A program made the position numbers and the translations under genes. Shown here piece by piece: positions 18,607 through 28,023 of a stretch of 64,000 nucleotides of DNA; position 1 is the stretch's first letter; the number at the start of each line of letters is the position of its first letter. The notes below the pieces were generated by a model. It had not been told where the DNA came from. It searched no databases and worked only from the letters and a program-made list of their open reading frames with translations. The stretch is from DASYRM01 sp036004405 (lineage in GTDB: Bacteria; Acidobacteriota; Vicinamibacteria; Vicinamibacterales; UBA2999): the NCBI GenBank assembly GCA_036004405.1, contig DASYRM010000015.1, forward strand, positions 42,979 through 106,978. Reading direction: 5' to 3'.

Positions 18607-19388
18607 CGCCGTATCAGGAAGAAGTGGCGCGACTGCTATCCGCCAACCGGAGCTTCGACAGCTACCTGGCCGGAGGCGCGGCCATCCATATCGAGCCGCA
18701 CACGACGCGATACAGCAACGACCTCGATTACTTCCACGACTCGGTCGAGCGCGTTGCGGAAGCCTACACGACGGACGAACAGACGCTGCGCGCCGCCGGG
18801 CACACGGTTTCCGGCGAGATGCAACTGCCCGGCTATACCCGGGCGACCGTCTTCCGCGATCGCGCGAGTACGAAAGTGGAATGGGCGCACGACTCGGCGT
18901 GGCGCTTCATGCCGACCATCCGAAGTGAGATCGCCGGCTACACGCTGCACCCGGTCGACCTCGCCGTGAACAAGCTGCTGGCTCTCGCCGGACGCGATGA
19001 AGCGCGGGATTTTCTCGACATCCTCGATCTGCACGATCGAGTGCTGCCACTCGGCGCGCTGTGCTGGGCCGCCGCCGGAAAGGACCCGGGGTTTACGCCG
19101 CTGGCGCTCCTCGAGATTCTGCGGCGAAGGGGCAAATACCACGCGGACGACTTCGCAAGGCTCAGGCTCGAGCACCCGATCGATCTCCCAGCCATGAAGA
19201 CGCGATGGCTCACCGCGCTGTCCGATGCCGAGGCCTTCGTCCGCAGCCGCCCCCCGGACGAGATGGGCTGCTTGTACTACTCGCCAAGCCTCGCGCGCTT
19301 TGTCACGCCGGGCCCAGGCGCGCCGGACGACACCGTCCCCCATTTCGGCCGCCCCGGAGGCGTCCTGCCGCGCATCTTCGCGGCGTGA
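18597..19388 (+). CDS. AbiEii-like nucleotidyltransferase, candidate toxin
   Basis: 263 residues, GTG start inside the preceding gene. The nucleotidyltransferase core shows GGAAIHIEPHTTRYSNDLD (residues 22-40) with the paired acidic residues of the DLD motif, then VDLAVNKLLALAGRDEARDFLDI, which matches the conserved KLxAL-x-R-x-RDxxDL helix of AbiEii/MenT-type enzymes. Such enzymes act as type IV or related toxins by nucleotidylating tRNA or other targets, usually with a transcriptional-repressor antitoxin; the partner here is not AbiEi. It could also be a housekeeping transferase. Confidence 0.7.
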   Translation: MPLTPYQEEVARLLSANRSFDSYLAGGAAIHIEPHTTRYSNDLDYFHDSVERVAEAYTTDEQTLRAAGHTVSGEMQLPGYTRATVFRDRASTKVEWAHDSAWRFMPTIRSEIAGYTLHPVDLAVNKLLALAGRDEARDFLDILDLHDRVLPLGALCWAAAGKDPGFTPLALLEILRRRGKYHADDFARLRLEHPIDLPAMKTRWLTALSDAEAFVRSRPPDEMGCLYYSPSLARFVTPGPGAPDDTVPHFGRPGGVLPRIFAA

Positions 19389-19446
19389 AGGTGATCAGAA
19401 AGGGCGCCAGCTCTTTCGAACCGCGGGAGATTTGCGCGCCTGCGCC

Positions 19447-19475
19447 TTGACAGTCGTGGCGGTGAGGCGTATACG
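19447..19475 (+). promoter_or_regulatory. Sigma-70-type promoter for the TonB-dependent receptor gene
   Basis: TTGACA at 19447-19452, 17-base spacer, TATACG at 19470-19475. Predicted transcript start near 19482, giving a leader of about 100 bases that is noticeably more A/T-rich than its surroundings. Supports the start at 19583 and rules out the in-frame TTG at 19478. Confidence 0.7.
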
Positions 19476-19582
19476 TTTTGCGTTCAGAGAACAGATTTTC
19501 GCACAGCAAAAACATACATCGAAACATGACTTGTCCGCCAAAGCTCTCCAGTTGCGGCGGCGGGCCGTGCCGGAGGGAAACG

Positions 19583-22500
19583 ATGCGGAGAGTTCTGCGA
19601 CAGCACGCAGCAATCCTGCTCCTGGCCCTGGGACTCGCGAGCATGCCGTCGGTCAGCACGGCACAGGTGCTCGGCACCGTAACGGGTACGGTGAAAGACG
19701 CTTCGGGCGCGGTCCTGCCCGGCGTCACGGTGGAAGCGTCGAGCCCGGCGCTCATTGAAAAGGTCCGGACGGCCGTCACGGACGGCACCGGTCAATATCG
19801 GATCATCAACCTGCCGCCCGGCGCTTACGTCATCACATTCACGCTGACAGGATTCAGTACCGTCAGGCGCGAAGGAGTGAACCTGTCGATCAACGTGACG
19901 TCCACCATCGACGCGGATATGCGTGTCGGCGCCGTGCAAGAGACCATTACGGTGACGGGTGGGGCGCCGGTCGTCGATCTTCAGTCGACCGCCCAGACCA
20001 CCGTGGCCGACGACCGGACGTTCAAGGAACTCCCAACAGGCGGATCGTGGGTGAACGTGGCGCAGCTCATCCCTGCCATCAATTCCGCGTTCTTCGGCAA
20101 CCGGGACGTCGGAGGGACCCAGGGCGATCAGACGGGAACCCAGGTCTCCGTGCACGGCGGAATCCCCGGCGACGGCGTGTCGATGATCGACGGCATGCGC
20201 ATCGGCAACATGTATCTCAGCTCGAACCTCACGAACATGAGCCTTTCGGCGCTCATCTACGACGAGGTCAACCTCTCGTTCTCGGGACAGATGCCGGAGT
20301 CGGGGACCAACGGCGTGATCATGAACGCGATTCCAAAGTCGGGGGGCAACACGTTCCACGGCTCGCTGCTCGCCAATGGTTCCGCGCCGTCTCTCCAGGG
20401 CAGCAACGTGAACGATCGGCTTCGCTCCAGGGGTGCCTCGACCACCGATTCGCTGAAGAAGCTCTACGACATCAACGGCGCCATCGGCGGACCGATCAAG
20501 CGCGACAAGCTGTGGTTCTACTACACGTCGCGGTACTTCACCAACGAGTACTACCTGGCCGGGCAGTACTACGCCGTCGATCCATCGGCCTTCGTACGCA
20601 AGCCCGATCTGACACGACAGGCGTATGCCGGCACGTGGACCGCGGACAACAACATCCGCTTCACCTGGGCGCCGACGGTGAAGCAGAAGATCTCGGGCTG
20701 GTACGCGTACCAGCGCAAGGACGATCCGCACTGGCTGCAGCAGATCCTCTTCCAGTCGCCGGAAGCGACGCAAATCGTCCGCTGGCCGACGCAGTTGAGC
20801 ACCATCACGTGGTCGTACACCGCCACGAACAAGGTGCTCGTCGAAGCGGGGATCGCGCCTGGCGAGAGCCCCGACACGATCACGCAGGTCCCGGGAGACA
20901 TCGCGGGCGTGCCGATCTTCGAGCTCGGCGGCCCGGACGTCCCGTTCAACTTCGCGCATCGCGCGGCGTGGTTCAACGATTCCGACGATCGATTGCCGTC
21001 GCAGACCTTCAAGGGCTCGGTGAGCTACGTGACGGGTAGCCACAGCTTCAAGGTCGGCACGCAGATGCAGCGGGGGCACTTCGAAAGCAGAAACAGCAAC
21101 CACGCGAACGCCGATTACTACATCATCTCGCTCAACGGGGCGCCGCTGCTTGCGACCATTACCTCACCGCTGGCCGGATGGGTGGACCGGCTGAACTACA
21201 ACCTCGGGATCTACGCGCAGGACTCGTGGACCATGAAGCGGTTGACGCTGAGCGGTGGCGTCCGGCTCGACTTCCAGAACGAGTCGGTCGATGCCTACCA
21301 CTACGGGCCGGGGCCGTGGCTGCCGAACCGCAATGTGAGCTCGCCGGAAATCAAGAACGTGCCCAACTGGAAGGACATAGATCCGCGGATCAATGTCGCC
21401 TACGACCTGTTCGGCACCGGGAAGACGGCCCTCAAGGGCAGCGTGAGCCGCGGCGTGCTGCAGGACTCGATCGGCGTCGCCCGCGCCAACGATCCGGCTG
21501 CCAATGGCCTGGTGACCTCCACCAGCCGCCTGTGGTTCGACAACAACGGGAACAGAACGCCTGACTGCGATCTGTCCAATCCGGCGCCCCAGAACTTCTT
21601 CGGACCCACGTTCGATCCCACACGCGACTTGTGCGGCCCCTGGGACAACGCGAACTTCGGGAATCCCGCGCTCGCCACGACGTGGGACCCGAAGATTCTC
21701 GACGGCTGGGGCGTGCGGCCGTACAACTGGGAGTACTCGATCGGCGTGCAGCGGGAGGTGATCCCGAAGGCGTCCGTCAGCGCCGCGTTCTTCCGTCGCG
21801 CGCTGGGGAACTTCTGGGTAACCGACAACGAGCTCGTCAGCCGGTCCGACTACACGTTCTACAGCGCCACGGTGCCCACGAACGCGGGCCTCCCGAACTC
21901 GGGACAGGTCATCACCGGCATCCCGGATCTGAATCCGAACAAACTCGGTCTGAGCCGCAATGTGGTCAAAGACGACGCGCAGTTCGGCAAACACGTCGAG
22001 CACTTCGACGGCTTCGACCTCACAGCCAACGGCCGCTTCAGCAACCTGATTCTCCAGGGCGGCATCAGCAGCGGGCGGCGGCTGACGGACGTCTGCGACG
22101 TGCGCGCCCAGGTGCCGGAGTCGTCGTTCCTCGCGATTACCGGACAGGCGACGGCCATCATCTTCCCGTTCTGCCGGGTGAGCGAACCGATGCAGCACAA
22201 CGTCAAGGGGTACGTGTCGTACCAGACGCCGTGGTACGGCATCCGCGTCAGCGGGACGTTCCAGAGCGTGCCGGGCCCGATTATCAATGCCTACAACACC
22301 TACGCCGGCACCGCGCCTGGACTGGGACGCGACTTCTCCTCGGGGTCGTCGTCGGTCAATCTGATTCCGGCCTGGGTCGATGCGTTCGGGTTCAGAGGTC
22401 TGCCGACGGGCACGCAGTTTGGCGACCGCCTCAATCAGTTCGACCTGCGCTTCACCAAGGTCGTGAAAACGTCCAAGGGGAGCGTCGATCTGGACGTCGA

Positions 22501-22627
22501 CCTCTACAACGCGTTCAACTCGGACGCGATCCTGCAGGAAGTGCAGAATTACGGCGTGGCCTGGCGGAACGCCACCTCGATCATTCAGCCGCGGTTCGTG
22601 AAGTTCGCGGCACGCTGGGACTTCTGA
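19583..22627 (+). CDS. Oar-like TonB-dependent outer-membrane receptor with carboxypeptidase-regulatory domain
   Basis: 1014 residues from ATG 19583, preceded by GGAGG. Signal peptide (about 1-28), then a carboxypeptidase-regulatory-like beta-sandwich (GTVTGTVKDASGAVLPGVTV ... YRIINLPPGAYVITFTLTGF, about 30-110), a plug domain (VDLQSTAQTTVADDRTFKELP to about 240) and a long beta-barrel. This layout is abundant in Acidobacteriota and related to Oar of Myxococcus. Likely imports or binds a polymer or peptide using TonB energy; ligand unknown. It has its own clear promoter and ends two bases from the stop of a convergent methyltransferase gene. Confidence 0.9.
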   Translation: MRRVLRQHAAILLLALGLASMPSVSTAQVLGTVTGTVKDASGAVLPGVTVEASSPALIEKVRTAVTDGTGQYRIINLPPGAYVITFTLTGFSTVRREGVNLSINVTSTIDADMRVGAVQETITVTGGAPVVDLQSTAQTTVADDRTFKELPTGGSWVNVAQLIPAINSAFFGNRDVGGTQGDQTGTQVSVHGGIPGDGVSMIDGMRIGNMYLSSNLTNMSLSALIYDEVNLSFSGQMPESGTNGVIMNAIPKSGGNTFHGSLLANGSAPSLQGSNVNDRLRSRGASTTDSLKKLYDINGAIGGPIKRDKLWFYYTSRYFTNEYYLAGQYYAVDPSAFVRKPDLTRQAYAGTWTADNNIRFTWAPTVKQKISGWYAYQRKDDPHWLQQILFQSPEATQIVRWPTQLSTITWSYTATNKVLVEAGIAPGESPDTITQVPGDIAGVPIFELGGPDVPFNFAHRAAWFNDSDDRLPSQTFKGSVSYVTGSHSFKVGTQMQRGHFESRNSNHANADYYIISLNGAPLLATITSPLAGWVDRLNYNLGIYAQDSWTMKRLTLSGGVRLDFQNESVDAYHYGPGPWLPNRNVSSPEIKNVPNWKDIDPRINVAYDLFGTGKTALKGSVSRGVLQDSIGVARANDPAANGLVTSTSRLWFDNNGNRTPDCDLSNPAPQNFFGPTFDPTRDLCGPWDNANFGNPALATTWDPKILDGWGVRPYNWEYSIGVQREVIPKASVSAAFFRRALGNFWVTDNELVSRSDYTFYSATVPTNAGLPNSGQVITGIPDLNPNKLGLSRNVVKDDAQFGKHVEHFDGFDLTANGRFSNLILQGGISSGRRLTDVCDVRAQVPESSFLAITGQATAIIFPFCRVSEPMQHNVKGYVSYQTPWYGIRVSGTFQSVPGPIINAYNTYAGTAPGLGRDFSSGSSSVNLIPAWVDAFGFRGLPTGTQFGDRLNQFDLRFTKVVKTSKGSVDLDVDLYNAFNSDAILQEVQNYGVAWRNATSIIQPRFVKFAARWDF

Positions 22628-22629
22628 GC

Positions 22630-23445
22630 CTAGAGCCCAGAGCCGACGGGTTTCCTGGCAACGATCTGGTGCATGCGACAGTGCGCCACGACGGTGTCGG
22701 GCGCCTCGTCGGCCTGGTTCATGCCCGCGATGAGCTCTTCGAGCTTCGTCATCGGCAGCACACCTTCCGTCACCAGGCCGATGCCGGCGTTGCGCAGCGT
22801 CCAGTTCCAGAAACCCTTGTGATCGCCGGTCAGGTAGTGCGGATGGTAGGCGTCCACATGCACCAGCTCGAAGCCGGCATCGAGCGCCGACGTGTGCGCC
22901 CAGCGTCCACCCGCGTAGTCGACGCCGCGGGCGCGGCCGGCTGACAGGGCGATTTCGCGCATCTCCTCATAGGCGGCCGATCGCGGCTCGGCGTATACCG
23001 CGCTGACGTCGGCCTCCTCGCACACCATCACGCCGCCGGGCTTCAGCGCGGCGTAGATCGCGCGCATCGCATCGACCGGCCGCTGCAGATGGACCATCAA
23101 CCAGCGTGAATACGAGACGTCGACGCTTCCGGGTTCGAGACCCGGCTCGTAGACGCTGCCGGCGCGGAATTCCACGTGATCGACCACGGCTTCGCGCGTC
23201 AGCGCCTGCGCCGCCGCGATCTGATCCTCGCTGGCGTCGATGCCGGTGACGACGGCACCTTGCGTCGCCGCCCATCGTGAGACATAGCCCAGGCCGCACC
23301 CGAACTCGACGAAGCGGTGGCCCGACGACAACCCGGCCCGCGTCAGCAGGTCGCGGGTGCGCCCGTCGTGAATCTCGCTGATCACCCGCAGCCGGTCGTG
23401 GTCGTGCTTGCCGGCCAGAACGTAGCGGTCGCCAATCGTCGTCAT
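22630..23445 (-). CDS. Class I SAM-dependent methyltransferase
   Basis: 271 residues. Rossmann motifs: I in FVEFGCGLGYVSRWA, acidic residue ending strand 2 in VTGIDASEDQ, motif II region VDVSYSRWLMVHL and motif III LKPGGVMVCEEAD. Resembles small-molecule (UbiE/Coq5-like, Methyltransf_25/31) methyltransferases; the C-terminal region after about residue 190 is not diagnostic. Substrate unknown. Convergent with the TonB receptor gene with almost no gap. A CCTTGG-type repeat lies 17 bases upstream of its ATG. Confidence 0.8.
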   Translation of the reverse strand: MTTIGDRYVLAGKHDHDRLRVISEIHDGRTRDLLTRAGLSSGHRFVEFGCGLGYVSRWAATQGAVVTGIDASEDQIAAAQALTREAVVDHVEFRAGSVYEPGLEPGSVDVSYSRWLMVHLQRPVDAMRAIYAALKPGGVMVCEEADVSAVYAEPRSAAYEEMREIALSAGRARGVDYAGGRWAHTSALDAGFELVHVDAYHPHYLTGDHKGFWNWTLRNAGIGLVTEGVLPMTKLEELIAGMNQADEAPDTVVAHCRMHQIVARKPVGSGL

Positions 23446-23461
23446 GGCCGGAGTCTACCCG

Positions 23462-23490
23462 ACCTTGGGCCTTGGGCCTTAGACCTCAGG
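23462..23490. repeat. CCTTGG-type tandem repeat, locus 2
   Basis: CCTTGGG, CCTTGGG, CCTTAGA units in tandem in the 48-base gap between pruA and the methyltransferase gene, upstream of the latter's start codon. Confidence 0.6.
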
Positions 23491-23493
23491 ACA

Positions 23494-25134
23494 TCACTCC
23501 TCGGACATGTACGGATAAGCGTAGGCGGTGGGCGGGACGAAGTTCTCCTTCATCGTCCGGGCGCTGACCCAACGCATCAGGTTCATCTTCGATCCGGCCT
23601 TGTCGTTGGTGCCCGAGCCGCGGGCACCTCCGAACGGCTGCTGCCCCACCACCGCCCCGGTCGGCTTGTCGTTGACGTAGAAGTTGCCGGCGGCGTTCCG
23701 CAGCGCGCTCGCCGCCTGCCGCGTGGCGCTCCGGTCGGTGGCGAACACGGCCCCCGTGAGTGCATAGGGGGACGTCCGGTCGATCAGGCTCAGCGTTTCG
23801 TTCCACTGCGAATCCGGGAAGACATAGGCGGTGACGACGGGGCCGAAGATCTCTTCGGACAGCAGCCGGTAGGCTGGATTGCGCGTCTCGACCAGCGTCG
23901 GCTCGACGAAGAAGCCGCGATCGTCGTGCGCGCCGGAGCCCTGGATGATGCTGGCGTTGCGCCGCGCGTCATCGAGGAATCCGCTGATCCGCTCGAGCGC
24001 GCGTCGATCGATCACGGCGCCCATGAAGGTGCGGAAGTCCGCCACGTCGCCCACCTTGATATCGCGCATCATGCCGACGGCGCGGTCCTTGACGCCGGGC
24101 CACAGCGATGCCGGCATGTAGACGCGGCTTGCCGCCGAGCACTTCTGCCCCTGGTACTCGAAGCCGCCGCGCACGATGGCTACGGCCAGCGCGTCCACGT
24201 CGGCCGACGCGTGCGCCAGGATGAAGTCCTTGCCGCCGGTTTCGCCCACCAGACGCGGATAGTTGTGGTAGTGCCCCATGTTGGCGCCGACGGTCTTCCA
24301 CATGCCGTTGAAGACGGTGGTGCTGCCGGTGAAGTGCACGCCGGCGAGATCCGACGAGGTGAGCGCGATCTCGGAGATGAGCTCGGGATCGCCCGGCACG
24401 AAGTTGATGACGCCGGGCGGCAGGCCCGCGGCTTCGAGCAGCCGCATGATGTAGTAGCCGCTGAGGATCGCCGTCGCCGACGGCTTCCACACCACGGTGT
24501 TGCCCATGAGCGCCGGCGCCGTCGGGAGATTGCCGCCGATCGACGTGAAGTTGAACGGCGTCACCGCGTAGACGAAGCCTTCGAGCGGGCGGTACTCCAC
24601 CGCGTTCCACATGCCCGACGGGCTGAGCGGCTGCTCCTCGTAGATCTGCTGCGCGTAGAACGGATTGAAGCGCCAGAAGTCCACCGTCTCCGAGGCGGCG
24701 TCGATTTCGGCCTGGAACACCGTCTTCGATTGCCCCAGCATCGTCGCGGCGTTGATCGTGGCGCGCCACGTGGTGGCCAGCAGCTCGGCGGCGCGAATGA
24801 AGACGGCGGCCCGCTCGTGCCACGCCCACGAGGCCCACTCGCGGCGCGCTTCGGCTGCCGCCTGGATGGCACGCAGCACGTGCTCGCTTTCGGCACCGTG
24901 CCAGTCGGCCAGCACGTGCGAGTGGTTGTGGGGCATCACGGCCTGGCGCAGGCGCCCAGTGCGGATCTCCTCGCCGCCGATGATGAGCGGAATCTCGATG
25001 CGCTCGCCGGACATCTCGGCCAGGCGCGCCTTGAGCGCCGCGCGCTCGGGCGAGCCGGGGAGATACGCCTTGTTGGGATCGTTGACGGGTGTCGGGACAC
25101 GCGGGATGCCCGCGAAAGACGCGTAGTCGGCCAT
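23494..25134 (-). CDS. pruA: L-glutamate gamma-semialdehyde (delta-1-pyrroline-5-carboxylate) dehydrogenase
   Basis: 546 residues, NAD(P)+-dependent aldehyde dehydrogenase of proline catabolism. Seen: TPFNFTSIGGN, cofactor-binding FTGSTTVF, general-base glutamate in LVGETGGKDF, catalytic cysteine in YQGQKCSAASR, and EEIFGPVVTAYVF plus the C-terminal QQPFGGARGSGTNDKAG. The long N-terminus and these blocks resemble the ALDH4/monofunctional P5C dehydrogenase group. No proline dehydrogenase gene is adjacent. The ATG is 17 bases from a large cruciform-like repeat. Confidence 0.9.
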   Translation of the reverse strand: MADYASFAGIPRVPTPVNDPNKAYLPGSPERAALKARLAEMSGERIEIPLIIGGEEIRTGRLRQAVMPHNHSHVLADWHGAESEHVLRAIQAAAEARREWASWAWHERAAVFIRAAELLATTWRATINAATMLGQSKTVFQAEIDAASETVDFWRFNPFYAQQIYEEQPLSPSGMWNAVEYRPLEGFVYAVTPFNFTSIGGNLPTAPALMGNTVVWKPSATAILSGYYIMRLLEAAGLPPGVINFVPGDPELISEIALTSSDLAGVHFTGSTTVFNGMWKTVGANMGHYHNYPRLVGETGGKDFILAHASADVDALAVAIVRGGFEYQGQKCSAASRVYMPASLWPGVKDRAVGMMRDIKVGDVADFRTFMGAVIDRRALERISGFLDDARRNASIIQGSGAHDDRGFFVEPTLVETRNPAYRLLSEEIFGPVVTAYVFPDSQWNETLSLIDRTSPYALTGAVFATDRSATRQAASALRNAAGNFYVNDKPTGAVVGQQPFGGARGSGTNDKAGSKMNLMRWVSARTMKENFVPPTAYAYPYMSEE

Positions 25135-25150
25135 TGGCCGATTTTACGCT

Positions 25151-25220
25151 CGTACGTAGAGGCGGACCTCCGAGGTCCGCCTGTGCAGGCGCACCTCTAT
25201 GAGGTGCGCCTCTACGTACG
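25151..25220. repeat. Three-way-junction palindrome between MATE gene and pruA
   Basis: Outer arms CGTACGTAGAGGCG (25151-25164) and CGCCTCTACGTACG (25207-25220) pair perfectly. Inside are GGCGGACCT/AGGTCCGCC (25161-25169 with 25173-25181, loop CCG) and AGGCGCACCTC/GAGGTGCGCCT (25187-25197 with 25201-25211, loop TAT). The inner hairpins share a few bases with the outer stem, so alternative folds compete. The MATE gene stop (25212-25214) lies in the right outer arm. Confidence 0.8.
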
Positions 25221-26606
25221 TGCCGGTTCGATGTCGACTCGGATGTTCCGCCACTTCTGCTGGCGGAAGCGGCCGAAACTGAGCAGACAACGTGTCATGT
25301 GGCCCAGCACGATGGCGAGCCAGATGTCGTTGGCCTGGAGCCCCCGCGTCGCCTGCAGGATGGTGCAGAAGCCGAGCGGGAGGATGACCTGCGAGACGAT
25401 GGAGATGTAGAGCGGGCTGCGCGTATCGCCGGTGCCCTGCAGCCCGCCGGTGTAGCTGAGCGCGACGGTGACGAAGAGACCCGACACGCTCAGGAATCGC
25501 AGCAGGTCGGTCGCCAGCGTGACCGCCTGTGGATCGCTCATCCCGAACACGGCTAGGAGGTACTCCGGAACCAGCCAGAACAGCGCGCCGATGGCCAGCG
25601 CCACGGTGAGCCCGATGCGCGACGCGACGCGCACGCCCGCTGCCGCCCGATCGGGGTTGCCGGCGCCGAGGTTCTGGCCGGCAATCGTGGCCGAGGCGCC
25701 CATCAGCGCGTTCGACGTCCACGTGATGAGCGAGAAGAGCTCGGTGTAGCCGACCGCAAACGCCGCCTGCGCGGCGGCGCTGTGCTCGAGCGAGCCGATG
25801 AAGCGCAGCATGAACACGCCGCCGATGTTCATCGCGATGCCCTGCACGCCGGTCGGCAGGCCGAAGCGGAACAGCGAGCGGATGATCGTGAAGTCCGGCT
25901 TCAAATCCATGCCGTGCTCGAAGTGGATCACGGAGCCGGGCCGGGTCAGGAACCACAGGCCGTAGAGTGAGACCGTGGTGCTGCTCGCGATGGTCCCGAA
26001 GGCGGCGCCGATGGTGCCGAACATCCGGATCAGGATGACGTTGAAGATGATCGTCAGCACCGTCATGCCGATGCCGAGGCGCAGAGGTGTCTTGGCATCG
26101 CCGGCGGCGCGGAAGGCGCCGCTCAGCATGAAGAACATCATCATGCCGAGGATGCCCATGAACATCATGCGCAGAAACGGCAGCGCCTCCTTCTGCACTT
26201 CGGGCGCCGCGTTCACCAGACGCAGCAGCGCCGGTGCCGCGAAGTAGCCGATGATCGCCAGGAAGATGGCCATGAAGACGGCGGTGAGGAACGCCTGATA
26301 GACGACGCGGTTCACCTTGTCGGGCTGATTGGCGCCAGCGAAGCGCGACACCAGCACCCCCATGCCGGTGAAAAGCGAGCTGATGAAGACGATCACCACC
26401 AGCACGATCTGCCAGCTCACGCCGATGGCGGCGTTGCCGGTGAAGCCGACGATATTGCCGACCATGGCGTGGTCGATGATCCCCTGAAGCCCGGCGATGA
26501 CGTTCTGGAGCATCGTCGGCCACGCGATCATCCACACCGCCGCCCCGATCGGTCCTTCGACGATGGTTCGGTTGAACTTGCGTTGTGGTTTTGGTGCGTC
26601 GGCCAC
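25212..26606 (-). CDS. MATE-family multidrug/solute efflux protein
   Basis: About 464 residues from the GTG at 26606; a start at 26702 would overlap the next gene and add a non-membrane extension. Twelve hydrophobic segments in two homologous halves (repeat starts near PIGAAVWMIAWPTMLQNVI and FRFGLPTGVQGIAMNIGG). GDTRSPLY and GDAKTPLRL are matching family motifs in each half. MATE proteins export cationic drugs or metabolites using Na+ or H+. Stop codon is provided by the adjacent palindrome. Confidence 0.9.
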   Translation of the reverse strand: MADAPKPQRKFNRTIVEGPIGAAVWMIAWPTMLQNVIAGLQGIIDHAMVGNIVGFTGNAAIGVSWQIVLVVIVFISSLFTGMGVLVSRFAGANQPDKVNRVVYQAFLTAVFMAIFLAIIGYFAAPALLRLVNAAPEVQKEALPFLRMMFMGILGMMMFFMLSGAFRAAGDAKTPLRLGIGMTVLTIIFNVILIRMFGTIGAAFGTIASSTTVSLYGLWFLTRPGSVIHFEHGMDLKPDFTIIRSLFRFGLPTGVQGIAMNIGGVFMLRFIGSLEHSAAAQAAFAVGYTELFSLITWTSNALMGASATIAGQNLGAGNPDRAAAGVRVASRIGLTVALAIGALFWLVPEYLLAVFGMSDPQAVTLATDLLRFLSVSGLFVTVALSYTGGLQGTGDTRSPLYISIVSQVILPLGFCTILQATRGLQANDIWLAIVLGHMTRCLLSFGRFRQQKWRNIRVDIEPART

Positions 26607-26691
26607 GGAGGTCCTGGGCTGTGGGGCTGGAACAGCTGTCGCTGGGAGTTTACTACGCGAGCCGTGCCAGGGGCGTTTACCCCAGCCGCTA

Positions 26692-27984
26692 TCAGTCCAC
26701 AATCGCCTGCTGCACCAGCGTCGCGATCACCTGGCGGTAGTGCGCGCGGATGGCGCCGGGCGTCTGCGCCATGTAGACGACTGCGAGCTCCTCCTTTGGA
26801 TCGACCCAGAAGAGCGTGCCCTGCGCGCCCGACCAGCGGTAGTCGCCGGGCGACCCCATGATGCCGGCCACGCCCGGCACGCGCCGCACCGCGACGCCCA
26901 ACCCGAAGCCGTAGCCGTCGATGTGCTCCACCGGGAAGTTGTGCAGGCTCGTGACGTCCACGTCGGGGCCAAGGTGATCGGCTGTCATGTACTCGACGGT
27001 CTTGCGGCCCAGCACGCGGGTGCCGTCGAGTGCGCCCCGGTTCAACAGCATCTGCGCAAAGCGCAGGTAGTCGAGCGCCGTGGACGTGAGGCAGCCGCCG
27101 CCGCACTCGAACTTCCATGGCAGCGTCTGATCGCGAATCGACTGCGCCTGACCGGTGACCGGATCCATCGGCAGCGCCCTGGCGATGCGCGCCACCTTCT
27201 CCTTCGGCACCGTGAAAGCGGTGTCGCCCATGCCGAGGGGGCCGAAGATTCTCTCGTGCAACACCCGCCCCAGCGGCTGTTTGGCCACGCTCTCGAGGGC
27301 CAGGCCCAGGATGTCGAGACCGTAGCTGTAGTCCCACTTCGTGCCGGGCTGATAGTGGAGCGGCAGCTTCGCCAGCGCATCGATGAACTCGGCACCAGTC
27401 ATCGTCTCGGCGACGTTGCCCGATCCTCCCGGATAGGCCTTGTGGAGCGCCGTCGTGCCCTGGTTGCCGTAGGTGAAACCGGCGGTATGCCGCATCAAGT
27501 CCTGCACGGTGGGCTGGCGGCGGGCCGGCACGCGATCGAAGGTTTCGTTCCCGCTGCCGTCGCGCCGCAGCACGGCCACGGTCATGTTCTTGAGCGGCGG
27601 CAGATACGTGCTGACAGGCTCGTGCACGAGCAGCCGGTTCTCCTCGTAGAACGTCAGCGCCGCCGCGGCCACGACCGGCTTGGTCATCGACGCGATGCTG
27701 AAGATGGCGTCCTTCGGCATCGGCGTGCCCTTGCTCTTGTCGAGGAAGCCGAAGGCCTCGTAGTACACCAGCTTCCCCCGGCGCGCGATGGCGATCACGG
27801 CCCCGGGCATGCGTCCGTTGTCGACGTCCTGCTTCAGCGCCGCGGCAATCCGCGCCAGGCGCTGCGACGACATGCCGACGCTTTCGGGAGTGGCCTTCGG
27901 CAGCCCGTCGGCTCGCAGCCCCACGACCGGCACGACGATCGCCGCAAGGCAAGTCACGACGATGGAGCGAACGGCAACTCGCAT
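26692..27984 (-). CDS. Exported serine hydrolase, beta-lactamase class C/esterase family
   Basis: 430 residues with signal peptide (cleaved near residue 25). Catalytic SxxK in SIASMTKPV, the YxN-type tyrosine motif as YSYG in KWDYSYGLD, and a C-terminal block WSGAQGTLFWVDP at the place of the third (KTG-like) motif. This pattern fits periplasmic esterases/peptidases more often than true beta-lactamases. AAGGAGG precedes the ATG with good spacing. Could hydrolyse esters, D-amino-acid peptides or beta-lactams; sequence does not decide. Confidence 0.9.
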   Translation of the reverse strand: MRVAVRSIVVTCLAAIVVPVVGLRADGLPKATPESVGMSSQRLARIAAALKQDVDNGRMPGAVIAIARRGKLVYYEAFGFLDKSKGTPMPKDAIFSIASMTKPVVAAAALTFYEENRLLVHEPVSTYLPPLKNMTVAVLRRDGSGNETFDRVPARRQPTVQDLMRHTAGFTYGNQGTTALHKAYPGGSGNVAETMTGAEFIDALAKLPLHYQPGTKWDYSYGLDILGLALESVAKQPLGRVLHERIFGPLGMGDTAFTVPKEKVARIARALPMDPVTGQAQSIRDQTLPWKFECGGGCLTSTALDYLRFAQMLLNRGALDGTRVLGRKTVEYMTADHLGPDVDVTSLHNFPVEHIDGYGFGLGVAVRRVPGVAGIMGSPGDYRWSGAQGTLFWVDPKEELAVVYMAQTPGAIRAHYRQVIATLVQQAIVD

Positions 27985-28000
27985 GGTGCCTCCTTCGTAG

Positions 28001-28020
28001 GGGCCGCCTTCAGGCGGCCC
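28001..28020. repeat. Intergenic hairpin element
   Basis: GGGCCGCCT (28001-28009), loop TC, AGGCGGCCC (28012-28020), preceded by CGTAG. Identical core recurs at 30535 and, with the loop reversed, at 62451. Lies between the HAD gene stop and the start of the serine hydrolase gene. Confidence 0.7.
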
Positions 28021-28023
28021 GTC

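Noticed and set aside
26607..26702. Longer N-terminus for the MATE protein
   Set aside because: It would overlap the serine hydrolase gene and adds a polar, Trp/Pro-rich stretch not seen in MATE proteins.
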